This document shows positions 27,887 through 36,725 of a DNA stretch of 64,000 nt, in pieces; the stretch's first letter is position 1; each line of letters starts with the position of its first letter. Position numbers and translations under genes: made by a program. The stretch covers positions 326,375-390,374 of the forward strand of contig NZ_QKYV01000003.1 in the NCBI RefSeq assembly GCF_003253545.1, in the 5' to 3' direction. The notes under the pieces were generated by a model. It was not told the DNA's origin. It made no database searches and was given only the letters and a program-made list of their open reading frames with translations. The DNA is from Mesonia algae (lineage in GTDB: Bacteria > Bacteroidota > Bacteroidia > Flavobacteriales > Flavobacteriaceae).

Positions 27887-28513
27887 ATGGCGGAGTTAAT
27901 TTCCCTTATCGGAAAAAAACTTTACCCACAAAGAGTTTGGCATCGCTCTAGAGAGGAGAAAGTCATTTACCTCACATTTGACGATGGTCCAATCCCTGAA
28001 GTTACTCCGTGGGTATTAGATCTTCTCCAACAGTTTAAAGCGAAAGCTACGTTTTTTTGCATCGGCGAAAATATTGAAAAACATCCAGAAGTATTTAAGT
28101 CGGTCATTAAAAACAAACACCGAATAGGAAACCACACCCTTCAACATATAAACGGCTGGAACACCCGTAAATCGAATTACCTACAACAAATTCTTAGCAC
28201 ACAAAAAATCATAGATAGTTACGTCTCAAATTCCGCGAAAGCATTATTTAGACCTCCTTACGGAAAAACAACCTCATCACAAGCTCAAGAGATTTTAAAA
28301 GACTATAAGATCGTTATGTGGGATGTTTTAAGCAAAGATTATGATCAAGATCTAAGCAAAGAAAACTGTTGGAAAAGGGTTCTTAAAAGCACCAAAAACG
28401 GAAGTGTTTTAGTTTTTCACGATAGCTTAAAAGCAGAAAAAAACCTTAGGCATGTTTTACCTAAGGTTCTAATGTATTATAGTAAGTTGGGATATAAATT
28501 TGATACCCTCTAG
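27887..28513 (+). CDS. Polysaccharide deacetylase, NodB family
   Basis: 208 residues. A metal-dependent carbohydrate esterase family 4 fold: motif 1 LTFDDGPIPE with the catalytic and metal Asp pair, motif 2 IGNHTLQHINGW giving the two metal His (H-x3-H), motif 3 FRPPYGKTTSS, motif 4 WDVLSKDYDQD, and motif 5 VLVFHDSLKA. All catalytic residues are present, so it should remove N-acetyl or similar groups from a glycan. There is no signal peptide, so location is uncertain. It starts four bases after the DUF2723 gene, which suggests both act on the same glycan. Its stop overlaps the convergent gene in a shared CTAG. Confidence 0.9.
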   Translation: MAELISLIGKKLYPQRVWHRSREEKVIYLTFDDGPIPEVTPWVLDLLQQFKAKATFFCIGENIEKHPEVFKSVIKNKHRIGNHTLQHINGWNTRKSNYLQQILSTQKIIDSYVSNSAKALFRPPYGKTTSSQAQEILKDYKIVMWDVLSKDYDQDLSKENCWKRVLKSTKNGSVLVFHDSLKAEKNLRHVLPKVLMYYSKLGYKFDTL

Positions 28514-28803
28514 ATATGTTTTTCTACTACTGAAATTAAAGAATCTGCATTTTGCTCACCGCTATGTCGCCACAACATTTCTCCGTTTTTATACAGTATA
28601 TAAGTGGGCACTTCCGAAATTCTTAAAGCTTCAACTAAAGATTTATTTTTTTCTACCTCTATTTTGATCACTTTTACTTTTTCACCCAAAGTGGCAGCTA
28701 CATCTTTTAAAATAAGACGAGAAGCTTCTTCTCCACTTTCTACCGGATGAAAATTCAATAAAACTGGCTTTTCTGAATCTATTAATTCTCCAAATTTTGA
28801 CAT
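28510..28803 (-). CDS. Thioredoxin-fold protein lacking the CxxC active site
   Basis: 97 residues, the size of a minimal thioredoxin. The fold is seen in KPVLLNFHPVESGEEASRLI, then VKVIKIEVEKNKSLVEALRI, and EVPTYILYKNGEMLWRHSGE, which keeps the cis-proline of thioredoxins. Where thioredoxin has WCGPC the sequence reads HPVESGEE, with no cysteine anywhere in the protein, so it cannot do dithiol chemistry. A binding, scaffold or regulatory role is the likeliest (inference). It is monocistronic on the minus strand and shares its stop region with the convergent deacetylase. Confidence 0.75.
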   Translation of the reverse strand: MSKFGELIDSEKPVLLNFHPVESGEEASRLILKDVAATLGEKVKVIKIEVEKNKSLVEALRISEVPTYILYKNGEMLWRHSGEQNADSLISVVEKHI

Positions 28804-28882
28804 AGGGTCATTTTTTAAAAAATAAAAATAGAGAAGCAGTCGTTAATCACCAAATAATTAGGAGTTTGTTAAGAGATTAGAA

Positions 28883-30382
28883 TTACTCTAGAGTTAAACT
28901 TACAGAATACACTCTAATATTATTTCTTGCAGTCCCAGTAGCGGAAATGAATTGTCCATAAATCCTAACATAATCCCCTGGATCTAAAGTTACTTTTCCT
29001 CCCAAAGGTATTGCCCTTACTAATTCATCACCATCTGCCCCTACCTCACTGTAAACTTCAGTACCTAATGGAACGCCAAGATCAGTACCGCTACTATCAA
29101 ATCTTCTAATAAAAAAAACGTGTACAGTTTCTACTCCACTGTTACTAGTATTGGTTGACTGATAAGACAAGTTTCCCGAAATACTAAATGTTCTAGTTTC
29201 TTTTCCCTCATACTTCAACACATTGTTACCCACTGTAACTGTAGAAGTAGAATTGGAAAACCTAAACATCTGTCCTGGATCTATAGAAGCATTTATAGGT
29301 GTAGCTGAAGCTATGCTAAACGAAGGATTTGTAGTTGTAGAGTTTCTTGTAATATAAATATTACCTGAAGCATTATCATCATCTTCCCTAGGAATACCAA
29401 TACAATCAACAGCCCAATCATTTGTAAAGTTAAACCCTGTATAGGTTCCTGTTCCCGTGTAAGAATCAACATAATCTCCAGTTCCACTAAACACGACACT
29501 TTTTAGAGTTCCATTGCTTACCGTAGGATTAGAACTAACATCTAAACCCGTTGCACCCGAACCTACCGTTGTAAAACCACTTACTTTTTGAATAAACCCA
29601 AAAGTTCCTGTAAAAGTTTCATAAGAGCCTCCATTACTTGGCTGCCACCCCATATTATTTAAAAGCAAATTACCAATATCTGTATAAGTAATCCCATCAG
29701 AATTAGCTATATATTGGACCACATTAAAGAAAACTAATCCATAGCCTCCAACTATACCTACAGAACTAAAACCATTAACTACTACACTTTGGGCAATTAG
29801 GCTATTTGTAGAAGAAGCTGTAAGATTAAATAAGCTACCACTGTTTGAATTATTAAATGTTATATTCCTAAAACTTGCATTGGCAGAACCCGTAAATAAT
29901 GCACTATTACCTGTATAATTTAAAACATCTTCATTAGTGTCTTTCCCTATTAAGTAAGCCCCATTTACATCAATAGATTGACTAAGGGTAATAGTACCAT
30001 TTACTTCATAAAGGGTATTTTCATCTAAGGTAATCGTACCACCTTGACCTCCACCAGGAAAATCTTCTACACTCTTAACTATAACGTAATTATCTCTAGT
30101 TTTTACATCTGTTAACAAGAGCACCCAATTTGGGGTTGTTGGAGTACCTTGATTAAAGTAATAACCTTCTAAGTCAGTATCATAAACTAATAAAGAGTGA
30201 GCAGGCTCTACAATTGCATTTTTTTGTGCAGTTGTCATCCTAGGAATTAGAACTCCTCGCTCGTCATTCACAATATCCAATGCTGCACTAGCATCAGGAT
30301 CTGTAGTATTGATTCCTACTTGGGAAAAACCAAAAGAAAAGGAAACAATTATTAATAAAATGGATAGTAAAATTTTCATCAT
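28883..30382 (-). CDS. Secreted protein with tail-fibre-like N-terminal module
   Basis: 499 residues. Signal peptide of about 20 residues (ILLSILLIIVSFSFGFSQ). Residues ~21-90 carry a module common to Bacteroidota surface proteins and phage-tail-like proteins: VGINTTDPDASAALDIVNDE, RGVLIPRMTTAQKNAI, SLLVYDTDLEGYYFN, then NWVLL. The middle (about 95-250) is Gly/Asn/Ser-rich with short strand repeats suggesting a right-handed beta helix. The last ~130 residues resemble a jelly-roll of C1q/TNF or fibre-tip type (inference). No type IX secretion C-terminal domain and no catalytic motif were seen. It is probably an extracellular binding protein. A near-match -7 element, TACTTTTA, lies at 30406-30413. 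Confidence 0.6.
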   Translation of the reverse strand: MMKILLSILLIIVSFSFGFSQVGINTTDPDASAALDIVNDERGVLIPRMTTAQKNAIVEPAHSLLVYDTDLEGYYFNQGTPTTPNWVLLLTDVKTRDNYVIVKSVEDFPGGGQGGTITLDENTLYEVNGTITLSQSIDVNGAYLIGKDTNEDVLNYTGNSALFTGSANASFRNITFNNSNSGSLFNLTASSTNSLIAQSVVVNGFSSVGIVGGYGLVFFNVVQYIANSDGITYTDIGNLLLNNMGWQPSNGGSYETFTGTFGFIQKVSGFTTVGSGATGLDVSSNPTVSNGTLKSVVFSGTGDYVDSYTGTGTYTGFNFTNDWAVDCIGIPREDDDNASGNIYITRNSTTTNPSFSIASATPINASIDPGQMFRFSNSTSTVTVGNNVLKYEGKETRTFSISGNLSYQSTNTSNSGVETVHVFFIRRFDSSGTDLGVPLGTEVYSEVGADGDELVRAIPLGGKVTLDPGDYVRIYGQFISATGTARNNIRVYSVSLTLE

Positions 30383-30457
30383 ATAAATTATAGGGGGTTA
30401 TACCGTAAAAGTATATAATTTATAGATTAAAAGCAATTTTTAACGCCTAAGTGTATA

Positions 30458-31678
30458 TTAAGCTCTTCTTTTCCTTAATTTTATCACGGTAATCTCTGGC
30501 CATATTCCTACTCTACCCGGGTACCCTAAAAAACCAAAGCCTCTATTAACGTTTATATATCGACCCAATTCTTCATAAATTCCAGCCCAATTTTCGTAAC
30601 GATATTTTATAGGACTCCACTTTATCCAACCAGGAATTTCTATTCCAAACTGCATTCCGTGAGTATGTCCGCTAAGGGTAAGTTGATAATGCTTAGGATC
30701 AGATTTAATTTTTTCTTGCCAATAAGAAGGATCGTGACTCAGTAATATTTTAAAATCTTCTTTAGTTAAATCTGCTGCGGCTTTATCTAGATCTCCGTGT
30801 TTTACAAAACCACCTTTCCCCCAATTCTCTACACCAACTAAATAAATTTTTTGCTCTCCCCTATTTATAGATACGTTCTCATTTAAGAGCAACCTCCAAC
30901 CCATATTTTTTTGGACTTCTTTTAAACGATTTAAATTGTTTTCTTTTTCTAAAGTATTAGCCCAATCTACATAATCTCCATAATCATGATTTCCTAAAAC
31001 CGAAAACACACCATCTTTAGCCTTTAAAGTGGAGAACAAATCACTCCATTCATCCATTTCGCTAGCTAGATTATTCACCAAATCCCCTGTAAAGAATATA
31101 GCGTCACTCTGTTGTTCGTTAATTAAATCTACAGCGTAAGATATTTTATTATGATTGTCAAAACTACCGCTATGCACATCACTAATTTGAGTGATTTGAT
31201 AACCGTCAAATGCTTCAGGTAAATCATCAAACTCTAAGTTATAGCTCAACACTCTAAAGTTGTATTTTCCTTTAAACATTCCGTAAAGCAAAGAGGCAAA
31301 TGGAATGGCTGCAATACCCAATGCTAATGTTCCTACAAATTTTCGCCGAGAAGGTAAATGAAAAGATTCTTTAGCTGTAAAAAACTTACTATAGGTTGCC
31401 GATAATAACCGACCAATATCTTCCCCAAACATAAAAATCACTAAAATTAACTCTGCCGAGAGCATCGCTAATAAAAATCCGAATGCGTAACTTTTAGGCT
31501 GAGTTAAGACTCGTCCTTCTCCTGGTTGCAACCATTGGTAAATAAAATTCCCTAATATTAGAACCACCAACCCAATAAATAAATATTGTATCCAATTGGT
31601 TTTAAAGACGGTTTTTACCGCTTGAAAACTATAAAAACTTAATACAATATATATGACCACAAAAATAACCCAACGCAT
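30458..31678 (-). CDS. Membrane metallophosphoesterase, YkuE-like
   Basis: 406 residues. About four hydrophobic segments (roughly residues 2-20, 31-47, 67-87, and 112-132 after SRRKF) are followed by a calcineurin-like catalytic domain with the full motif set: TQISDVHSGSF, FFTGDLVNN, VLGNHDYGDY, LLSHDPSYW and LSGHTHGMQFG. The architecture matches YkuE-like membrane metallophosphoesterases. The catalytic domain probably faces the periplasm after the last helix, which has an RRKFVGTLALG start that resembles a twin-arginine motif. The substrate is not known. A -7 element at 31698-31705 lies 20 bases upstream. Confidence 0.88.
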   Translation of the reverse strand: MRWVIFVVIYIVLSFYSFQAVKTVFKTNWIQYLFIGLVVLILGNFIYQWLQPGEGRVLTQPKSYAFGFLLAMLSAELILVIFMFGEDIGRLLSATYSKFFTAKESFHLPSRRKFVGTLALGIAAIPFASLLYGMFKGKYNFRVLSYNLEFDDLPEAFDGYQITQISDVHSGSFDNHNKISYAVDLINEQQSDAIFFTGDLVNNLASEMDEWSDLFSTLKAKDGVFSVLGNHDYGDYVDWANTLEKENNLNRLKEVQKNMGWRLLLNENVSINRGEQKIYLVGVENWGKGGFVKHGDLDKAAADLTKEDFKILLSHDPSYWQEKIKSDPKHYQLTLSGHTHGMQFGIEIPGWIKWSPIKYRYENWAGIYEELGRYINVNRGFGFLGYPGRVGIWPEITVIKLRKRRA

Positions 31679-31697
31679 ATTTCTAAATTTAGCGCTG

Positions 31698-31705
31698 CAA
31701 AACTA
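31698..31705 (-). promoter_or_regulatory. Bacteroidota -7 element for the membrane metallophosphoesterase
   Basis: TAGTTTTG followed by CAGCGC on the minus strand, 20 bases before the start codon. It is divergent from the polA-side element at 31730. Confidence 0.55.
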
Positions 31706-31729
31706 CACAAACCAAGCTCCTTAAGATGT

Positions 31730-31737
31730 TATTTTTG
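31730..31737 (+). promoter_or_regulatory. Candidate -7 element upstream of polA
   Basis: TATTTTTG matches the consensus but lies 177 bases before the polA start, so a long leader would result. A near-match, TAACTTTA, is nearer the gene (about 31880). Confidence 0.4.
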
Positions 31738-31772
31738 TATTATTTAACTCAAATTACAGTAATTATATAGTA

Positions 31773-31785
31773 CGCTTTCGCGGAA
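31773..31785 (+). repeat. Oriented 13-mer CGCTNNNGCGGAA, copy 6
   Basis: CGCTTTCGCGGAA, the only intergenic copy, between the metallophosphoesterase and polA. Confidence 0.6.
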
Positions 31786-31913
31786 TAAAATACACCATCA
31801 TCTACATTTATTTAAGTCTGATAAATAGAAAGCTTAAAAGATTTAAGCGTTCAATGAATGATAAAAACTTGTAGATTTGATAACTTTACACTTCCATTTT
31901 CAATATCAATTTC

Positions 31914-34760
31914 ATGGCCAATCAAAAAAGACTTTTTTTACTAGACGCATATGCTTTAATCTTTCGCGGATATTACGCATTAATCAAGAATCCTAGAATT
32001 AACTCCAAAGGGCAAGATACCTCTGCCATAATGGGGTTTACCAATTCACTTTTTGATGTCATTAAAAGAGAAAATCCAGACCATTTAGCCGTTTGTTTTG
32101 ATAAAGGCGGAAGCGTTGCAAGAACCGAAATGTTCGAAGAATACAAAGCTAATAGAGATGAAACGCCACAAGCCATAAGAGATGCCATCCCATTTATTAA
32201 GAAAATTCTTACTGGAATGCATATTCCTTGTATCGAATTGGAAGGATTAGAAGCCGATGACATTATAGGAACTCTAGCTAAACAGGCCGAAAAGGAAAAT
32301 TACCAAGTATTTATGGTAACGCCCGATAAAGATTTTGGGCAATTGGTTTCTGAAAATATTTTTATGTACCGCCCCGCAAGAATGGGAAATGCCATTGAGA
32401 TTTGGGGAATCCCAGAAATTCAGAAGAGGTTTGGGGTTGAACGCCCAGAGCAAGTGATCGATTATTTAGGAATGATGGGAGATGCTTCAGATAACATTCC
32501 TGGTTTACCTGGTGTAGGTGATAAAACTGCTAAAAAATTTATCGCTCAGTTTGATAGTATGGAAGGCTTACTTTCTAACACCGATCAGTTAAAAGGGAAG
32601 ATGAAAGAAAAGGTGATAGAAAATGCTGAGTTAGGCCGACTTTCGCGAAAGCTTGCCACTATTTTTACTGACTGTGATGTAAAATTTAACGAAGAAGAAT
32701 ACGAGCTTTCTAAACCCAATGTAGAAGAAGTTGTTGAAATTTTTAAAGAATTAGAATTTAGAAGACTTACCGAGCAATTTATAAAAATGTTTAATGAAGG
32801 TGGAGAATCTGGAGGAGGATTAACGACCCCTACAGCCGTCGCCGAAAAGAAAAAAGCATCTGCTCCCACTGCTGGCGCAGGACAGTTTTCATTGTTTGGC
32901 AACGACACTTCTCAAGAAGACGTTTCCGCAAAGAGCTTTAGCGGTTACCAAAACTTAGAAAACACGCCACATATATATCAATTGGTAGAACCAGGAATGG
33001 CCACCCAATTATTTATTAAAAAACTTTTACAACAAACCTCGGTTTGTTTTGATACCGAAACGACTTCGCTTAACACCTTCGAAGCCGAATTGGTTGGAAT
33101 TGCGTTTAGCTGGGAAAAAGGAAAAGGATACTATTTACCGATTCCAGAAGATCAAGAAGAAGCGAAGACTATTTTAGAACCTTTAAAAGAATTTTTCAGT
33201 AATACCAATATTCAAAAAATAGGTCAGAATTTAAAATACGACATCAAAGTATTGGCTAATTACGATCTTGAAGTGGCCGAACCTCTTTTTGATACTATGT
33301 TAGCGCACTATGTCATCAATCCAGATATGCGTCATAATATGGATGTATTGGCAGAAACTTACCTTAATTATTCACCAAAACCTATTGTAGACCTTATCGG
33401 AAAAAAAGGGAAGAATCAAAAAAGTATGCGCAGTGTCGCTATAGAAGATCAAAAGGAATACGCTGTAGAAGACGCCGATATTACCTATCAATTAAAAGAG
33501 TTTTTTGATAAGGAGTTAAAAGACACCAACACCCAAAAACTTTATAATGAAATTGAATTGCCTTTACTTAAAGTTTTGGCTGAAATGGAATTAGAAGGCG
33601 TTCATGTTAACCGAGATTTTCTTAAGAACCTTTCTGATGCTTTAGAGAAAGATATCTTAAGCCTAGAAAAAACAATTTATGAGGAGGCCGGAGAAGAATT
33701 TAATATTGGTTCTCCAAAACAGTTGGGAGATATCCTTTTCGGAAAACTTGAATTGGTAGAGAAACCCAAGAAAACTAAAACCGGACAGTATTCTACCGCA
33801 GAAGATGTGCTTTCTTACTTAGCCGATGAACACCAAATTATTAAAGATGTGCTCGCTTGGCGCGGATTGGTTAAATTAAAGAATACTTATGTAGATGCTT
33901 TACCACATCAAATAGAAGAAAAAACAGGAAGAATTCATACCGACTATATGCAAACGGTTGCTGCAACCGGAAGATTGAGTTCTAATAATCCTAACCTTCA
34001 AAATATTCCTATTAGAACAGAACGTGGACGTGAAGTAAGAAAAGCATTTATTCCTCGGGATGAAAATCACATTTTACTAGCTGCCGATTATTCGCAGATA
34101 GAATTAAGGATTATTGCTGCATTGAGCGAAGAAGAAACGATGATCAATGCTTTTCAAAATGGAGAAGATATCCACGCTTCAACAGCGGCAAAAGTATTTA
34201 ATGTTCCTATTGAAGAAGTTACTAGAGAACAAAGAAGCAATGCGAAAACAGTCAACTTTGGGATCATTTATGGTGTTTCTGCATTCGGATTAAGCAATCA
34301 AACCGATTTAACTCGAAGTGAATCTAAAGAACTCATTGAAACCTATTATAAAACTTACCCTAAACTTAGAGACTATATAGACGATCAAGTGCATTTTGCT
34401 CGAGAAAACGGTTATGTAGAAACGGTTTTAGGAAGAAGACGTTATCTAAAAGACATTAATGCGAAAAATAATGTGGTAAGAAGTGCTGCCGAAAGAAATG
34501 CCGTGAACGCTCCCATACAAGGAAGTGCTGCCGACATTATAAAAATGGCAATGATTAATATTCAGCGAAAGCTAAAAGACAAGCAATTTAAATCTAAAAT
34601 GTTACTTCAGGTTCATGATGAATTGATTTTTGATGTATTAAAAGAAGAATTAGAAGATTTAAAAGCACTCATTAAACATGAAATGGAAAATGCTTTTAAA
34701 CTAGAAGTACCTTTAGATGTAGAAATTGGTGTGGGTGAGAATTGGCTAGAAGCTCATTAG
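31914..34760 (+). CDS. polA: DNA polymerase I
   Basis: Family A polymerase for Okazaki fragment processing and repair, 948 residues. Three domains: 5'-3' flap exonuclease (about 1-295, LFLLDAYALIFRGYYALI, VTPDKDFGQLV, GDASDNIPGLPGVGDKTAKK); a linker; 3'-5' exonuclease (about 370-545) with the acidic residues kept in CFDTETTSL, NLKYDIKVLANYD and YAVEDADITYQL, so proofreading is probably active; polymerase (about 560-948) with LLAADYSQIELRIIAALS, SNAKTVNFGIIYGVSAFGLS and LQVHDELIFDV. It is plus strand and monocistronic in appearance, with a 141-base gap to the next gene. Confidence 0.98.
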   Translation: MANQKRLFLLDAYALIFRGYYALIKNPRINSKGQDTSAIMGFTNSLFDVIKRENPDHLAVCFDKGGSVARTEMFEEYKANRDETPQAIRDAIPFIKKILTGMHIPCIELEGLEADDIIGTLAKQAEKENYQVFMVTPDKDFGQLVSENIFMYRPARMGNAIEIWGIPEIQKRFGVERPEQVIDYLGMMGDASDNIPGLPGVGDKTAKKFIAQFDSMEGLLSNTDQLKGKMKEKVIENAELGRLSRKLATIFTDCDVKFNEEEYELSKPNVEEVVEIFKELEFRRLTEQFIKMFNEGGESGGGLTTPTAVAEKKKASAPTAGAGQFSLFGNDTSQEDVSAKSFSGYQNLENTPHIYQLVEPGMATQLFIKKLLQQTSVCFDTETTSLNTFEAELVGIAFSWEKGKGYYLPIPEDQEEAKTILEPLKEFFSNTNIQKIGQNLKYDIKVLANYDLEVAEPLFDTMLAHYVINPDMRHNMDVLAETYLNYSPKPIVDLIGKKGKNQKSMRSVAIEDQKEYAVEDADITYQLKEFFDKELKDTNTQKLYNEIELPLLKVLAEMELEGVHVNRDFLKNLSDALEKDILSLEKTIYEEAGEEFNIGSPKQLGDILFGKLELVEKPKKTKTGQYSTAEDVLSYLADEHQIIKDVLAWRGLVKLKNTYVDALPHQIEEKTGRIHTDYMQTVAATGRLSSNNPNLQNIPIRTERGREVRKAFIPRDENHILLAADYSQIELRIIAALSEEETMINAFQNGEDIHASTAAKVFNVPIEEVTREQRSNAKTVNFGIIYGVSAFGLSNQTDLTRSESKELIETYYKTYPKLRDYIDDQVHFARENGYVETVLGRRRYLKDINAKNNVVRSAAERNAVNAPIQGSAADIIKMAMINIQRKLKDKQFKSKMLLQVHDELIFDVLKEELEDLKALIKHEMENAFKLEVPLDVEIGVGENWLEAH

Positions 34761-34900
34761 ATTTAGTATTCAGCTATCAACATTGTTGTCATTCTAAAGT
34801 TATTCAGAATCTCATCTTTTTAGCTCTACTTAGAACATAAAGTCAAATTCTCTGTTAAGCACGGAATGATAAGAATTAACGTCGGAAAAATTAAAAAATC

Positions 34901-35530
34901 ATGAAATTCAGTCCAGAGTTTAAAGAAGCGGTACTCCATTTATCTGAAAAAGAAAAAGATAAATTATTGATTCGTTTACTCAAGAAAGATCAAAACTTGG
35001 TCAACCGCTTATACTTTGAATTGATTGACGATAAAAATGCAGACGATCACCGAGCGATTTTAGAACAAAGAGTCGAAAAGAGAGCTAAAGAGATTACAAG
35101 AGAAGCCAAATCACTTAATCATCTAAAAATGCTTATTCGCTATGTAAGTGGAGAAATCTCTGAACACGTACGTGTGACTAAAGACAAATTTGGAGAAGTC
35201 TCGCTTAATTTACTCATGCTAAACACCGTATTAAAAAACACCACGAGACTTTTTAGAAAATCAAACGAATTTCAAGCTAGAAAGTTTTGTGTTTATGTGA
35301 TCGTACGAACCTTTAGAACTTTGGTACTCATTCAAAAAATGCACGAAGATCTACTATTAGAGTTTGAAGAACCCTTGACGGAATTAGGCGATTTAATCGC
35401 AAAGGAACCTCTACTTATGACAACTGCAATACGTCACGGTTTAGACATCAATTGGCTCACAGAAAATGAAATACCTGAAGATATTGTCGAAATACAAAAG
35501 CAAATTAAAGCACAAGGATTATTAAAATAA
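34901..35530 (+). CDS. Helical protein of unknown function
   Basis: 209 residues, predicted almost wholly alpha-helical and soluble, opening KFSPEFKEAVLHLSEKEKDK. A highly basic/acidic stretch (about 50-75, EQRVEKRAKEITREAKSL) may form a coiled coil. There is no signal peptide, no membrane segment and no catalytic motif. I do not recognise a family. Codon use matches the surrounding core genes, and its place between polA and the rplM operon suggests a conserved vertical gene, but nothing here tells its job. Confidence 0.7.
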   Translation: MKFSPEFKEAVLHLSEKEKDKLLIRLLKKDQNLVNRLYFELIDDKNADDHRAILEQRVEKRAKEITREAKSLNHLKMLIRYVSGEISEHVRVTKDKFGEVSLNLLMLNTVLKNTTRLFRKSNEFQARKFCVYVIVRTFRTLVLIQKMHEDLLLEFEEPLTELGDLIAKEPLLMTTAIRHGLDINWLTENEIPEDIVEIQKQIKAQGLLK

Positions 35531-35638
35531 AGACGAAAATTGACTGTATTATTAACCTAAAATCTTAATTTTCCTTTAACTTTGAACTTCAAATAGTTGG
35601 CAACGAGAACACTTCAGTAAAAAATTAACTCTTCCCCC

Positions 35639-35668
35639 TTGCCCAATAAATTAAATATTGTATTTTTG
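35639..35668 (+). promoter_or_regulatory. Promoter of the rplM-rpsI operon
   Basis: -33 TTG (35639-35641), 19-base spacer, -7 TATTTTTG (35661-35668): a full Bacteroidota promoter. The predicted start is near 35675, giving a leader of about 50 bases. Confidence 0.8.
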
Positions 35669-35671
35669 CAG

Positions 35672-35695
35672 CCCGTTTCCCGTTTTGGGAAAGGG
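35672..35695 (+). promoter_or_regulatory. Leader hairpin before rplM
   Basis: CCC-g-TTTCCC pairs with GGGAAA-GGG around GTTTT at the very start of the predicted transcript. It may be an autoregulatory ribosomal-protein leader or a 5' stabilising hairpin (inference). Confidence 0.5.
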
Positions 35696-35727
35696 AAAGG
35701 AATGTTTAATTATTAAATACAATTAGT

Positions 35728-36183
35728 GTGGACACATTAAGTTACAAAACAGTTTCTGCCAACAAAAACACCGTGAATAAGGAGTGGGTTGTGCTAGACG
35801 CTGAAGGACAATCATTGGGTCGCCTTTCATCTATCGCTGCAAAGTTTATTAGAGGAAAGTACAAGACCGATTTCACCCCACACGTTGATTGCGGAGATAA
35901 TGTAGTTATTATCAATGCAGAGAAGATCAACTTAACTGGTAAGAAATGGGATGCGAAAGAATATATTCGTCATACAGGTTACCCGGGTGGACAAAGAAGC
36001 TTAACTGCTTCAGAATTATTTGGTAAGGATCCAATAAGACTTATCGAAAAATCTGTAAAAGGGATGTTACCTAAGAACAAATTAGGTTCTGCTCTTTTCA
36101 AAAATTTAAAGGTATATGTAGGTTCTGAGCACGATCATGAAGCGCAAAAGCCTAAAACTATTAACCTAAACGAATTAGTGTAA
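35728..36183 (+). CDS. rplM: 50S ribosomal protein L13
   Basis: Early-assembly protein of the large subunit, 151 residues. Family features: WVVLDAEGQSLGRLSSIAAK, TPHVDCGDNVVIINAEKINL, YIRHTGYPGGQRS and a C-terminal GMLPKNKLGSALFKNLKVYV. The start codon is GTG at 35728, with DTLSYKTVSANKNTV following, which matches the usual flavobacterial N-terminus; no ATG gives a full-length protein. It is followed directly by rpsI: the rplM stop TAA is immediately before the rpsI ATG. Confidence 0.97.
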   Translation: MDTLSYKTVSANKNTVNKEWVVLDAEGQSLGRLSSIAAKFIRGKYKTDFTPHVDCGDNVVIINAEKINLTGKKWDAKEYIRHTGYPGGQRSLTASELFGKDPIRLIEKSVKGMLPKNKLGSALFKNLKVYVGSEHDHEAQKPKTINLNELV

Positions 36184-36570
36184 ATGGAGACAATTCACAA
36201 AATTGGTCGTAGAAAGACTGCTGTTGCACGTGTTTACCTTTCTGAAGGAACAGGAAACATTACCGTTAACAAAAAAGACCTTAACGATTACTTTACTACA
36301 GGAACACTTCAGTATAAAGTAAATCAGCCTTTAATGTTAACTGGTAACGAAGGTAACTTCGACTTGAAAGTTAGCGTATTAGGAGGAGGAATTACTGGAC
36401 AAGCAGAAGCTGTTCGTCTTGCCATCTCTAGAGCAATGTGCGAACTAGATGCAGAGAACAGATTAACGCTTAAGCCAGAAGGTTTACTAACGAGAGATCC
36501 TAGAATGGTTGAACGTAAGAAATTCGGTCAGAAGAAAGCTCGTAAGAAATTCCAATTCTCGAAACGTTAA
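36184..36570 (+). CDS. rpsI: 30S ribosomal protein S9
   Basis: Small-subunit protein whose C-terminal tail reaches the P-site tRNA. 128 residues. Signature: HKIGRRKTAVARVYLSEGTG, then GGGITGQAEAVRLAISRAM, and the basic tail DPRMVERKKFGQKKARKKFQ ending in FSKR. The final Lys-Arg contacts the tRNA anticodon arm in known ribosomes. It begins on the base after the rplM stop codon, so translation is coupled. Confidence 0.98.
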   Translation: METIHKIGRRKTAVARVYLSEGTGNITVNKKDLNDYFTTGTLQYKVNQPLMLTGNEGNFDLKVSVLGGGITGQAEAVRLAISRAMCELDAENRLTLKPEGLLTRDPRMVERKKFGQKKARKKFQFSKR

Positions 36571-36625
36571 TCAATTATTTTGTTGCAGGATACTCCTTCA
36601 ACACATTAAAAAAGTATTGTTGTTA

Positions 36626-36689
36626 TTCGTTTTAAAAACGAAGTTAGTTTAGCATCTAAATGAATAAGGTCGTAAAAACGCCACTTATT
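36626..36689 (+). promoter_or_regulatory. Two hairpins in the rpsI-rpsB gap, candidate rpsB leader
   Basis: The 155-base gap holds a palindromic stem TTCGTTTT/AAAACGAA (36626-36642) and a second stem AATAAG/CTTATT with inner CGT/ACG around AAAA (36663-36689). Neither has a terminator T run. They could be an S2 autoregulatory leader. No TAnnTTTG element was seen here. Confidence 0.4.
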
Positions 36690-36725
36690 TATTGCTATCT
36701 CAACAGAACGTAAACTATTACAAAA

